Program-made: the position numbers and the translations under genes
The notes under the pieces: model-generated
What the model was told of the DNA's origin: nothing
Database searches by the model: none
The model's input: the letters and a program-made list of their open reading frames with translations, nothing else
NCBI RefSeq assembly: GCF_023273875.1
Contig: NZ_CP096882.1
Coordinates: 2,046,001-2,110,000, forward strand
Length of the DNA stretch: 64,000 nucleotides
Source of the DNA: Pseudarthrobacter sp. SSS035
GTDB lineage: Bacteria > Actinomycetota > Actinomycetes > Actinomycetales > Micrococcaceae
Direction: 5' to 3'
In this document: in pieces, positions 16,208 to 24,083 of the stretch
Numbering within the stretch: position 1 is the first letter of the stretch
Layout of the letters: every line of letters begins with the position of its first letter

Positions 16208-16957
16208 TTACTTGTTGAGGATGGAGTCGAGGGCAGCGCCCACGGCGCGCAGGTGTTCGGCCATGGCTATGCTTGCGGCCTCGGCGGAGCCGGCCTCGAT
16301 GGCGGCGAGGATCTGCTGGTGCTCGGTGTCCGACGCGTGCTGGCGGTCTGCCACCATGTTCAGGGTTTCCGACTGGAAGGCCAGGGCTCCCCGGATGTCG
16401 GCCACCACGCTGGCGAACACCTTGTTGCCGCTGGCGCGGGCGATGGCAGCGTGAAAGCTGGAGTCCAGGGCAACCCAGCTTTCCGGGTCTGTTTCCGTGG
16501 TCATCGCGGCGACGATCTGCCGCAGCGTCTCGAGTTCCTCGTCGGTCCGGCGCTGCGCTGCCAGTCCTGCTGCCGGAACCTCGATGTGCGGGCGGGCCTC
16601 GGTGAGGTCCCGGGCAGAGTAATGCCCCAGGGTTAGGTCACTGGCGACCTTGTTGGCGACCACAAACGTGCCCTTCCCGGTCTTGGTGACGGTCAGGCCC
16701 AGGGCGGTGCAGGAGCGGAGCGCCTCGCGGATGACCGAGCGGCTGACCCCGTACTGCTGCGAGAGCATCGCCTCGGAGCTGAGCTTGCCGCCCACTGCCA
16801 CGGTGCCGGACTCGATATCGGCACGGATGGCGTTGAAGACAGCTTCCGCCGCGCTGAGACGGGCCAGCGGTTGGGCGTCGAGCCGCTGGGCTCCGGGGGG
16901 CTGGTGTCCGGAGGGCTTCGCAGGATGCCCTGCTGTCCGGCTGTCTGACAGGTTCAC
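16208..16957 (-). CDS. GntR/FadR-type regulator of the asparagine operon
   Basis: A 249-aa regulator. Seen: an N-terminal winged HTH (AVFNAIRADIESGTVAVGGKLSSEAMLSQQYGVSRSVIREALRSC) and an all-helical FCD effector domain with the usual metal or ligand histidines (DSSFHAAIARASGN, DTEHQQILAAIEAG, MAEHL). The GTG start lies 6 nt from a CATATT -10 box, giving a leaderless mRNA. It is the first gene of the operon with asparaginase, aspA and permease, and so is probably an autoregulated repressor responding to asparagine or aspartate. The first 10 codons and the promoter recur at 17632-17695. Confidence 0.92.
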   Translation of the reverse strand: MNLSDSRTAGHPAKPSGHQPPGAQRLDAQPLARLSAAEAVFNAIRADIESGTVAVGGKLSSEAMLSQQYGVSRSVIREALRSCTALGLTVTKTGKGTFVVANKVASDLTLGHYSARDLTEARPHIEVPAAGLAAQRRTDEELETLRQIVAAMTTETDPESWVALDSSFHAAIARASGNKVFASVVADIRGALAFQSETLNMVADRQHASDTEHQQILAAIEAGSAEAASIAMAEHLRAVGAALDSILNK

Positions 16958-16963
16958 GCCTCA

Positions 16964-16992
16964 AATATGGCACGGGTCACAGTGTGTGTCAA
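16964..16992 (-). promoter_or_regulatory. Promoter of the asparagine operon
   Basis: On the minus strand TTGACA (16987-16992), 17 bp, CATATT (16964-16969), then 6 nt to the GTG at 16957. The whole promoter is conserved in the duplicate scar at 17656-17695, which supports it being functional. Confidence 0.7.
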
Positions 16993-17121
16993 TGCGGGTA
17001 CCCGAGGGGCCTGCGGGCCCTGGCCCGAGGCGGTTGAATCCCCGGACCAGGATCCGCCGGTCGTCAGGGTCGGGACAAGCCGTCAGGTTCGCACAAGGAG
17101 TTGCAGAATGCGCGCCGCTGC

Positions 17122-17403
17122 TCAGGGAACTGGTTGCCGGGACCGTGCAATCGCGGGTAGGAGGGCGTAGAAGGGGGTGCAGCCGCCTCTTGTCCCGGGG
17201 GAAATGTTGGAGCGGACAAGCGAAGCAGCCTCAAGCGCCGCAAGGTGGTAACGGACGTTTTCCCTGGAGGAATTGATGGCGCTGCTGATGTCGGACACCT
17301 TGCTCGCTCCGTTACGGGCGAGATGCTCGATGATCCTCGACCGGACGTCGCGGGGACGGTCCGCGTCTTCGGGGACCGTGAGTGAATGAATCATTTTTCG
17401 CAT
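17122..17403 (-). CDS. Small winged-helix DNA-binding protein
   Basis: A 93-aa protein. Seen: RSRIIEHLARNGASKVSDISSAINSSRENVRYHLAALEAASLVRSN is an ArsR/MarR-like winged helix with a recognition helix at ENVRYHLAAL, followed by a short wing (TRGGCTPFYALL). No ligand domain is present. Start choice between M1 (17403) and M4 (17394) is open. It lies downstream of the scar of a second asparagine cluster and could be transcribed from the scar's intact promoter. The target is unknown. Confidence 0.7.
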   Translation of the reverse strand: MRKMIHSLTVPEDADRPRDVRSRIIEHLARNGASKVSDISSAINSSRENVRYHLAALEAASLVRSNISPGTRGGCTPFYALLPAIARSRQPVP

Positions 17404-17560
17404 GCCTTTCAGGGCGTGACTCGATCAGTGCATTGCTGGAGCGCGGACGCGGGTCTCTTCTGCATGAGTCTGGCGGCTGCTGCCCCGGCGGGGATTTTGG
17501 GCACGACGATGTGCACCGGATCAGCATGGTGATCGGAGGGGTTGGGCGGTTGGGGCCATT

Positions 17561-17606
17561 TTGCTGAGGTTGGCCAGGTGTTCGGGGCTGCGAAGTTCCT
17601 GGAGCT
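17561..17606 (-). pseudogene. Remnant of a second aspA (3' end only)
   Basis: About 46 bp match the last codons of the intact aspA gene (13617-13662) with six mismatches. Read on the minus strand it gives an end like EHLANLSK, as in aspA, before running on. The rest of the gene is gone. Confidence 0.7.
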
Positions 17607-17631
17607 AAGGACAGGCCGTCACAGGTTGTCT

Positions 17632-17695
17632 TGCTGTCCGGCTGTCTGACAGGTTCACGCCACAAATATGGCACGGGCCATAGGGAGTGTCAATG
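17632..17695 (-). pseudogene. Remnant of a second gntR start and promoter
   Basis: Thirty bases (17632-17661) are identical to the beginning of the intact GntR gene (16931-16960), covering the GTG start and about eight codons (VNLSDSRT). The promoter beyond it (TTGACA, 17 bp, CATATT) is kept with few changes. The gene body is missing and the sequence joins, 25 bp further on, the aspA remnant. Confidence 0.75.
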
Positions 17696-17711
17696 TTTAT
17701 GACGTAGACGG

Positions 17712-18188
17712 TCAGGAGTGCGCGGCGTTGCGGCGCTGGGCCTTCAGGAGCCGCAACCCGCTGGCGAGCACGCCCACATGGCTGAAGGCCTGGGGGAAGT
17801 TGTCCAGGAACTCCCCGGTGTCCGGATGGATCTGTTCGGGGAGCAGGCCCAGGGGATTCGCGTGGCTGCACAGGGATTCGTAAAGTTCATGTGCCTCGTC
17901 CAGCCGCCCTTGCCCGGCCAGGTTGTCCACCAGCCAGAAGCTGCACAGCAGGAAGGCGCCTTCGCCGCCGGGTAGTCCGTCCGGCGACTCCTGCGGCAGG
18001 TAGCGGAACGGCAGCCAGTTGCCGGCGTCCAGGTTCGCCGCGATGGCCTGGGTGGTGGAGACCATCCTCGGATCGTTGAATGAAATGACATTCCGGATGG
18101 GGAGGGACAGCAGCGCGGCATCCACGCCGCCGGAACCGCCCTTCCACCGGGCGCGGAAACGCTGGAGCAGGCATGCCTGCTGGCTCCT
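17712..18188 (-). pseudogene. C-terminal fragment of a GH15 glucoamylase/trehalase-like gene
   Basis: Seen: the frame, open from a TGA at 18189-18191, reads GSGGVDAALLSLPIRN, GLPGGEGAFLLCSFWLVDNLA, GLLPEQIHPDTGEFLDNFPQAFSHVGVL. This is the conserved end of the catalytic (alpha/alpha) barrel of family GH15 (glucan 1,4-alpha-glucosidase or trehalase). The N-terminal two thirds, with the first catalytic glutamate, are absent, and the sequence before 18188 is unrelated and less GC-rich. At about 150 residues against roughly 600 in the family, this is a beheaded pseudogene. A short product starting at ATG 18125 is possible but would not be active. Confidence 0.75.
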
Positions 18189-18285
18189 TCAGATTCTTTG
18201 GTCTTGGTACTTAGATTCTCCCGCCGTTCTGCGTGTTGCGCCAGCAACCGGGGCAGGGGACTTCGCGAATTCACCAGGGCCGATC

Positions 18286-18299
18286 GGTACGAACGTGCC
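18286..18299. promoter_or_regulatory. HipB operator candidate 1
   Basis: GGTACGAACGTGCC fits GGNACGNNCGTNCC, an interrupted palindrome. A second copy lies exactly 70 bp downstream. Confidence 0.5.
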
Positions 18300-18355
18300 G
18301 TTCAGCCCTATGCAGAAGCAAATGCCAAGGCTTAAGCTGGCTGCAAGCCGGATTC

Positions 18356-18369
18356 GGAACGATCGTACC
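18356..18369. promoter_or_regulatory. HipB operator candidate 2
   Basis: GGAACGATCGTACC fits the same GGNACGNNCGTNCC pattern and ends 14 bp before the hipB ATG. Confidence 0.5.
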
Positions 18370-18383
18370 TATTGGAGTTGCTC

Positions 18384-18650
18384 ATGGCCGACGCATTTGG
18401 GGATCAGTTGCCTTCAGAGGTCCGCTCGCGCCGCCTAGCGCTGGGCCTGACCCAACAGGACCTCGCAGACATGGCCGGGGTCTCGGAACGCTTCGTCAGG
18501 TTCGTTGAGCAGGGCAAGCCCAGCATCCAGCTGGATTCCCTGTTGGCCGTCCTGGACACGCTGGGCCTGGAGCTCCGGATCACCACCAGGACCGGCAAGG
18601 GTGCCCGCGCGCTCGCAGGCCAAACCAGCGGCCAGGAACCACGGCGATGA
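18384..18650 (+). CDS. hipB: HipB-type antitoxin, Xre-family HTH
   Basis: An 88-aa antitoxin and autorepressor. Seen: the Cro/CI HTH VRSRRLALGLTQQDLADMAGVSERFVRFVEQGKPSIQLDSLLAVLDTLGLEL, with a short basic C-terminal tail. The ATG at 18384 has GGAG seven bases upstream. A TTG at 18372 in frame is less likely. Its stop overlaps the hipA ATG by 4 nt (ATGA), the usual coupling in HipBA modules. Two similar palindromes upstream are probable operators. Confidence 0.88.
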   Translation: MADAFGDQLPSEVRSRRLALGLTQQDLADMAGVSERFVRFVEQGKPSIQLDSLLAVLDTLGLELRITTRTGKGARALAGQTSGQEPRR

Positions 18651-19891
18651 AACACCGCGTCGCAGACATCTACAAGGCCGGCGTGCTCGCCGCGAGGCTT
18701 GAACGGCACGACGGCGGCACCCGGTTCAGCTACGTGCCGGCGTACCTCGGGTCCGGGGGACCCGCCGTCGCCAGTTCCCTGCCGCTCACCGGCGCGCCCG
18801 TCGATTCAGCGGCGGGGGCGGCGCCGCCCTACTTCACCGGCCTCCTGCCCGAGGGCCGCCGGCTCAACGCGCTGCGGCGCTCCATCAAGACCAGCGCCGA
18901 CGATGACCTGTCCCTGCTGATCGCCGCCGGCGGGAATCCGGTGGGCGACGTCCAGATCGTCGGCCACGGCGAGGCACTGGATCCGGACGAGCACGCTGTC
19001 CAGCTGGATCCCAAGCTGCCGGTTGATTTCGACAAGTTGCTCGGCGATCCGGACCTTATTGACCCCGTGGCGCTCGCCGGCGTGCAGGACAAGTTGTCCG
19101 CCGGCATGATCTCGCTCCCTGTGGCCAGCGCCGGCAGGCGGTTCATCCTCAAACTCAACGCCCCCGAATTCCCGCATGTGGTGGAGAACGAGCTGGTGAT
19201 GTTCCGGTATGCGGCCAGGCTGCGGATTCCGCTGAGCCGGGTCCGGCTGATCCGGGACGTCGCGGGCCGGCCGGGTCTGCTGGTGGAGCGTTTCGACCGG
19301 ATCCCGCTTCCCGACGGCGGGCCCGATGATGTCAGGCGGCTGGCGGTGGAGGACGGGGCCCAGGTCCTGAAGCTCTACCCGGCGGACAAGTACAACGTGC
19401 CTTATGGCCAGGTCTGCCATGCTCTGGCCGACTACTGCTCGGCCCCGCTCCCGGCCCTGCGGAACCTCGCGGTCCAGGGGGCGTTTGCGTGGCTGAGTGG
19501 CAATGGGGACCTGCACGCCAAGAACGTTTCCATGGTCCAGCAGCCGCATGGCGAGTGGACCATCGCCCCGGTCTACGACATTCCCTCCACAGTGGTCTAC
19601 GGGGACAAGACCCTTGCGCTGACCCTGAAGGGGAAGCGGAGCGGGATCTCGCGCCGGCACTTTCTTGGCTGGGCCAAGGACTTGGGATTGAGTGACCGCA
19701 CAGCAGCCCAGGTGCTGGAGCTCGCCTTGAAGGCGTCAGGTCCGCTGATCGCCGACCTGGAGGCGGGCACCGCATTTGCCGCACTTGGAGGTCCGGGAAA
19801 GAACGACGACGGCGGCTCGCCGTTCCCCGACATGGTCACCAGGGCGTGGGTGAAGGAGCTGAAACACCGGCGGAGGCTGCTGGAAGGCTAA
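18647..19891 (+). CDS. hipA: HipA-type serine/threonine kinase toxin
   Basis: A 414-aa toxin kinase. In E. coli the homologue phosphorylates glutamyl-tRNA synthetase and induces persistence. Seen: an N-terminal couple_hipA-like region (PPYFTGLLPEGRRLNALR), the P-loop-like LAGVQDKLSAG, FILKLN with the ATP lysine, VENELVMF, LLVERFDR, the catalytic loop GNGDLHAKN and the metal motif APVYDIPST. All key residues are present, so it should be active. It is translationally coupled to hipB. The target in this host is not known. It lies beside decayed genes, as is common for mobile toxin-antitoxin modules. Confidence 0.9.
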   Translation: MKHRVADIYKAGVLAARLERHDGGTRFSYVPAYLGSGGPAVASSLPLTGAPVDSAAGAAPPYFTGLLPEGRRLNALRRSIKTSADDDLSLLIAAGGNPVGDVQIVGHGEALDPDEHAVQLDPKLPVDFDKLLGDPDLIDPVALAGVQDKLSAGMISLPVASAGRRFILKLNAPEFPHVVENELVMFRYAARLRIPLSRVRLIRDVAGRPGLLVERFDRIPLPDGGPDDVRRLAVEDGAQVLKLYPADKYNVPYGQVCHALADYCSAPLPALRNLAVQGAFAWLSGNGDLHAKNVSMVQQPHGEWTIAPVYDIPSTVVYGDKTLALTLKGKRSGISRRHFLGWAKDLGLSDRTAAQVLELALKASGPLIADLEAGTAFAALGGPGKNDDGGSPFPDMVTRAWVKELKHRRRLLEG

Positions 19892-19902
19892 GCAGTGAGT
19901 AG

Positions 19903-20835
19903 TCACAAACCGTCGAACCACTTGAACACTCGCAGGGCGCGGAGAGTATTCCACCGACTTGGTTGTCCGTCGCCGGCTTCCAGAGCGAAGTGGACCCGAC
20001 CGGGGTGGGTGTTCTCCAACAGCCATGTGCCGTTGGGCTGTTGCTTGGACCGCACCACGTCCACTGCTTCCGACATGCGTTCGTCTGGATTGCAGCCGGT
20101 GGCGCGGAAGTAGTCCAGGCCGCGGAGCACGTCAAAGTACCAGCGGGTGGGGTAGGAGAATTGCAGCCAGTCCGGGCTAATCACCTCGCCGGAGGACTTT
20201 CCCCGCAGCAAGACGCGTTCCAGGAGGTATTCCTCTCCGCGCCGCCGCGCCTGCCGCGATTGGGAGGTCCCGCCGGTGGAACGTTCGTGCTCGAGGAGAC
20301 CCTCCAGGACGCATATGGTGGTGTGGAAAGATGAGCGCCTGGATCCTATTTCTGCCTCGCAGTTCCAGCCCCCGTCGGCGAGCTGTTCCCGGCCCAGCCT
20401 CTCTACCACCGGGTCCACGTTTTCGCTGAAGTATGCCCCGAGTGCTACGGCCATGCCGTTGACACAGGGTTCGATCTCACCCTCGAAGAAAAGCTGGTTG
20501 GCTGCCTCCCAACGGCTGTTGTCGCGCACCAGAGTGATCGCGTGCCTGGCCTCCGGGCTGACAGGGTCCAACCCGAAATCCCGGAGGAGCAACAGGCTGT
20601 ATGTCGTGGCGGTCCAGGGCTGACTGTTCGGATCGTCGTCATCTGCCGGCCAATACGTGGCGCCAGCCCACTGTCCGTCCGTTCCCTGCAGTTGAAGCAG
20701 CCGCACGCCCCAACCATGGGTGGCAACGCGGTGCCGCTCGGCAGAAATCTCGTTAGCAGGCGCGTCGGCGAGGTCGCCCAGGACCTGCCAGCGGATGGCG
20801 GGATCAGAGTCGAGCAGCCAGTTGAGCACGTCCAT
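19903..20835 (-). CDS. Squalene-cyclase/prenyltransferase-fold (alpha/alpha barrel) protein
   Basis: A 310-aa protein, almost entirely alpha-helical. Seen: repeated QW-like segments (QGTDGQWAG, REQLADGGWNCE, KQQPNGTWLLE) spaced along a helical repeat, as in the squalene-hopene cyclase/prenyltransferase superfamily, and an opening DSDPAIRWQVLGDLADAPA seen in small stand-alone members. The DXDD acid of true cyclases is not evident, and the protein is about half a cyclase in length. It is therefore probably not a terpene cyclase, and its role is unknown. TAGGTT lies 6 nt before the ATG (leaderless). It converges with hipA, 11 bp between their ends. Confidence 0.7.
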   Translation of the reverse strand: MDVLNWLLDSDPAIRWQVLGDLADAPANEISAERHRVATHGWGVRLLQLQGTDGQWAGATYWPADDDDPNSQPWTATTYSLLLLRDFGLDPVSPEARHAITLVRDNSRWEAANQLFFEGEIEPCVNGMAVALGAYFSENVDPVVERLGREQLADGGWNCEAEIGSRRSSFHTTICVLEGLLEHERSTGGTSQSRQARRRGEEYLLERVLLRGKSSGEVISPDWLQFSYPTRWYFDVLRGLDYFRATGCNPDERMSEAVDVVRSKQQPNGTWLLENTHPGRVHFALEAGDGQPSRWNTLRALRVFKWFDGL

Positions 20836-20841
20836 TCGCCC

Positions 20842-20847
20842 AACCTA
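20842..20847 (-). promoter_or_regulatory. -10 box of a probable leaderless transcript
   Basis: On the minus strand TAGGTT is followed by 6 nt and then the ATG ending at 20835. Confidence 0.5.
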
Positions 20848-20895
20848 GCACCGCGGTGGGCGGCGCCACAGAGGGGAGTCCCGCCGTCGTGCGTG

Positions 20896-21513
20896 CTAGA
20901 GGTGCTGGATGCCTGCCCGCTGCATGGCGTCCTTGTAGACGTCCACGCTTTTGGCGAGGAGATCCTCCTGTTTTGCTTCGGAAACAGCAAAGGCCCGCCC
21001 GCCGAGCGCGCTGGCCTTGTAGATCTTGATGCCGCTGTTCTTCAGGGAAGAATGGTAGGTCTTCTCGAAGAGGGTGAGGAACGTGGAGGCGTCCGTGCCG
21101 TGTGCGATTACTGCAGAGACCCGGCGGTTGATCTTGAGGAACTGCCGGAAGGGCCGCAGGCCGTCAGTCTTCTCCTGGACGTTCAGCGCCGACGGAAGCT
21201 CCGGATCCCGCACCCACGGGTACGCATTCCACGGCATCACGTAGCGCGGATCAAGCTCGGCAAGTTCGTAAATCTGGGTGGCCCGGCGGGCGGCCTCATC
21301 GTCATTGAAATGGGAGACGAACCCCGATTCGGTGCCCTTGCCCGGACTGACGTGGAGGCTGACGATCCGGCATTCGTCCTCGTCATGCACGGGGTCGATG
21401 TAGGGGACGACGGACCCTGGCTTCTTTTCCATCAGTTCATCGCAGAGCTGCGTTACCGCCGCGATGTTTGGTTCCTGTAGCAGGGCCTTTTTTTCGTCCC
21501 AGTCAATCGTCAC
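20896..21513 (-). CDS. Uracil-DNA glycosylase superfamily-like protein
   Basis: A 205-aa protein. Seen: VPYIDPVHDEDECRIVSLHVSPGKGTESGFVSHFNDD, then MPWNAYPWVRDPE. The spacing of a PxxDP start, an SPG loop, the GFVS(x)NDD stretch and the (W)NxxPW strand recalls actinobacterial members of the uracil-DNA glycosylase superfamily. A clear histidine-containing distal motif is only suggested by VIAHGTDA. The GTG start at 21513 is chosen for GGGAGA five bases upstream; a longer frame to 21861 overlaps the divergent gene. It may remove or recognise a modified base. It is divergent from a GIY-YIG nuclease gene. Confidence 0.6.
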   Translation of the reverse strand: MTIDWDEKKALLQEPNIAAVTQLCDELMEKKPGSVVPYIDPVHDEDECRIVSLHVSPGKGTESGFVSHFNDDEAARRATQIYELAELDPRYVMPWNAYPWVRDPELPSALNVQEKTDGLRPFRQFLKINRRVSAVIAHGTDASTFLTLFEKTYHSSLKNSGIKIYKASALGGRAFAVSEAKQEDLLAKSVDVYKDAMQRAGIQHL

Positions 21514-21624
21514 GATCTCTCCCTCAGCAGCACGGCGTCCAGAAACAGGCGTCTGAACCCACTCTACGCTTTTGAAGGTATAGGTGCGCAGTGCAAGTTT
21601 GCGTCGGACCGGCGCCGGGCCGGG

Positions 21625-21630
21625 TAACGT
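21625..21630 (+). promoter_or_regulatory. -10 box of a probable leaderless transcript
   Basis: TAACGT is followed by 4 nt and ATG 21635, or 7 nt and ATG 21638. The second spacing matches the leaderless pattern seen elsewhere in the window. Confidence 0.4.
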
Positions 21631-21634
21631 CATC

Positions 21635-22138
21635 ATGATGAACAGGAAAACGCTCAAGTCCGACGGCTTTGCCGGCTTCCGGGCCTTCGATAGCCTGGAG
21701 ATCATCAGGATTCCGCAGAGCACCGGGGTGTTCGCCGTTCTCCGGCCGAATGAGTTCGAGCCGCACTTCCTCAAGATCAGCACCGCCGGGACCTTCAAGA
21801 AAAAGAATCCCACCCTGCCGGCGGACGCCATATGGGCTGAATGGGTGGACGGCGCGGACATTCTCTACATTGGCAAAGCCGGGCCGGGAAGCAAGGGTAA
21901 CCGCGGCCTCCGGAACCAGATCAAGGAGTTCCTGGATTTTGGGCGGGGCAGGCCGCCGGGCCATTGGGACGGCCGGCTCATCTGGCAGCTGACCCACACG
22001 GATGAACTCATCATGGCGTGGAAAGAGGTGCCCGCCGAAGAAGTAAACCAGGCCGAGGCCGCGTATCACGCAGCCTTTGTTGCCGAGCATGGCCGGCTGC
22101 CGTTCGCGAATCTCGTGCAGGCCAAGGTGCGGAATTAG
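21635..22138 (+). CDS. GIY-YIG nuclease-like protein
   Basis: A 167-aa protein (166 if the second ATG is used). Seen: STGVFAVLRPN gives the first GIY-like strand and ADILYIGKAGPGSKGNRGLRNQIKEFLDFG gives the YIG strand with the following arginine-containing helix. IWQLTHTDELIMAWKEVPAEEVNQAEAAYHAAF supplies the glutamate-bearing helix, and PFANL closes the domain. This is the GIY-YIG order, with VFA in place of GIY. No other domain is attached. It is divergent from a UDG-like gene and overlaps the convergent amidohydrolase by 4 nt. A repair or defence role is an inference from family and neighbour. Confidence 0.75.
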   Translation: MMNRKTLKSDGFAGFRAFDSLEIIRIPQSTGVFAVLRPNEFEPHFLKISTAGTFKKKNPTLPADAIWAEWVDGADILYIGKAGPGSKGNRGLRNQIKEFLDFGRGRPPGHWDGRLIWQLTHTDELIMAWKEVPAEEVNQAEAAYHAAFVAEHGRLPFANLVQAKVRN

Positions 22139-23598
22139 GCCAGGCCGCCGTCGTACGTGAAGCGGCCGGCCAGCAGCGTTGCCGCAACCGGCATGGCTGC
22201 GAATTCGGAGTCCGGCGCGGCCAGCGGATCGGTGTCGAGCACCACCAGGTCCGCCGGGTCCCCGACTCGGATCCGGCTCCGACCCCTGGCTGAAGCCGCT
22301 AGTGCCTGCCCCCGGCTGATGCATTCCTGGGGATGCCATGGCCCGCGGGTGTCCTGCCGGGACCGGGTGGTGGCCGCCGACAGCGCAGCCCACGGATCCA
22401 GTGGCGCAACCGGCGCGTCAGAACCCAGCGCCAACGTGGCTCCGGCGTCGAGGAGCGATCTCAGCGGAAACGCCCGCTGCGTGCGGCCGCCCCAGTTGGA
22501 CTCCGCGGCGTCGCGGTCATCCAGTGCATGCACGGGCTGCACGCTGGCCGTAACGCCCAGGGGCCCAAAGCGGGCCAGATCCTCCGTCCGGACAAACTGC
22601 GCGTGTTCAATCCGGCCGCCGATCCCTGCGCGCTCGAAGGCATCCAGCGCCACCTGATTGGCGCCATCCCCGATGGCATGGACCCCCGGGACAAAGCCGT
22701 ATTCACGTGCCCGCCGAAGCAGGGACACCAGATCGTCAAAGCTGACAGTCAGCAGCCCGTAGCCGCCGTCGGGGTATGGGTCCACGCAAAACGCCGTCCG
22801 GGTATTCAGCGAGCCGTCAATGAGCACCTTCAGCGGGCCGGCGCGCAGGAGCCCCTTGCCGCCGTCGAGCTCTAGGCCCGTGCGCATGCCGTCGTTGTGG
22901 GCCCGCTCCAGGTCCTCGGGGTAGATGCCGGCCTCAACCCTCAGGCTGGTGAATCCACCGGCGATGCGCCGCAGCCACACGTCGCGGTTCCAGGTCATCT
23001 CGAAATCAACGACGCCCACGATGCCCCGGGCGGATGCCGCGTCTGCGGCATCGCGGACCCAGCGGTCCACCACTGAGTCCGGAAGTTTGCCCAGCTCACG
23101 GGTCAGCGCAAAGGCAAGTTCCTCCCGGAGCAGGCCGCCGGCATCAACCTCCATCCCGTACCGCCGGGCGGCAGCGCTGTTCAGCCAGACACAATGCAGG
23201 TCGTGGCTGATCAGGGCGGTGGGCTGGTTGCCGGTGGCGGCGTCGAGCATTTCCAGAGTGGGGACGTCCGGCCACGAGGCGTCGCGGAAGCCCACCCCCA
23301 CGGCCGTGACGGAAGGATCGGCGTTGCGAAAATAACGTCCGACGGCGGTGGCAGCCTCTCGCGCGGATGCGGCGGCGGACAGGTCCATCCTGTTTGAGTG
23401 CAGCGCCCACTGGGTCATGTGGACGTGCTCGTCCCAGAGACCTGGAATAACGTAGCGCCCGTCCAGGCTGACCACGCGGGAGCCGCCGGGGATTCCGCCG
23501 CCGGCACGGATCCCGGCCACCACGCCATCAACGATGTGCAGGTCCGAGACGGTGACCTCGCCGGGCTGGCGGACGGAGCACAGGACGATGTTGTTCAC
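22135..23598 (-). CDS. YtcJ-like amidohydrolase family 3 protein
   Basis: A 487-aa metal-dependent hydrolase. Seen: the N-terminal beta-sandwich start with VIPGLWDEHVHMTQWA (HxH metal motif), GGLLREELAF, VDFEMTWNRD, KVLIDGSLNTRTAF, VPGVHAIGDGANQVALDAF, RIEHAQFV and LGSDAPVAPLDPW (metal aspartate). It ends with the ADLVVLDTDPL return strand typical of the superfamily. Members deacylate or hydrolyse a range of C-N bonds. The substrate is unknown. The GTG start has CAGAAT about 7 nt upstream. Confidence 0.88.
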   Translation of the reverse strand: MNNIVLCSVRQPGEVTVSDLHIVDGVVAGIRAGGGIPGGSRVVSLDGRYVIPGLWDEHVHMTQWALHSNRMDLSAAASAREAATAVGRYFRNADPSVTAVGVGFRDASWPDVPTLEMLDAATGNQPTALISHDLHCVWLNSAAARRYGMEVDAGGLLREELAFALTRELGKLPDSVVDRWVRDAADAASARGIVGVVDFEMTWNRDVWLRRIAGGFTSLRVEAGIYPEDLERAHNDGMRTGLELDGGKGLLRAGPLKVLIDGSLNTRTAFCVDPYPDGGYGLLTVSFDDLVSLLRRAREYGFVPGVHAIGDGANQVALDAFERAGIGGRIEHAQFVRTEDLARFGPLGVTASVQPVHALDDRDAAESNWGGRTQRAFPLRSLLDAGATLALGSDAPVAPLDPWAALSAATTRSRQDTRGPWHPQECISRGQALAASARGRSRIRVGDPADLVVLDTDPLAAPDSEFAAMPVAATLLAGRFTYDGGLA

Positions 23599-23639
23599 AG
23601 TTCCAATTCTGATGGCTCAACGGGCGAACAGGACGCTGA

Positions 23640-24026
23640 CTAGGTTGCGGAGCCTTTGAGCCGTTCCATCTCGCGGCGGTCCTTCTTAGTGGGACGCCCC
23701 GCGCCGCGGTCCCGCTGCGGGAGGCCAAGCGCAGGTGCCACCGGCCTTGGCGGCGTGTGGTCGGTGAAGCAGTGCGACGCGGCCTCTGCGCCCACGCGTT
23801 TGGCGATCAGGCGGCGGACTTCGAGGATGCGTTCGAAGCCGGACATCCGCACCGTGACGGTGTCGCCCGTGACCAGGGTGGCCGAGGCTTTGGCTGGGCT
23901 TCCGTTCAGCCGCACGTGGCCTGCGCGGCACGAAGCGGTGGCGGCTGAGCGTGTCTTGTAGGCGCGGATCGCCCACAGCCACGCATCGATGCGGACGCTG
24001 GCGGGGGAGGACGGAGGGATGGTCAT
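23640..24026 (-). CDS. S4-domain RNA-binding protein (Hsp15-like)
   Basis: A 128-aa protein. Seen: VRIDAWLWAIRAYKTRSAATASCRAGHVRLNGSPAKASATLVTGDTVTVRM is an S4 RNA-binding domain of the Hsp15 (HslR) type, followed by a basic, Pro/Arg-rich tail (GRPTKKDRREMERLKG). In E. coli the homologue binds stalled 50S subunits carrying peptidyl-tRNA. The ATG at 24026 is chosen, since a TATACT -10 box ends 11 nt before it. A GTG three codons further up would fall next to the -10. Confidence 0.85.
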   Translation of the reverse strand: MTIPPSSPASVRIDAWLWAIRAYKTRSAATASCRAGHVRLNGSPAKASATLVTGDTVTVRMSGFERILEVRRLIAKRVGAEAASHCFTDHTPPRPVAPALGLPQRDRGAGRPTKKDRREMERLKGSAT

Positions 24027-24083
24027 GGCTGGCACTGAGTATACGGCGTCGGTCTCGCGGAACCAGGTTACTGCGGCAGAGCC

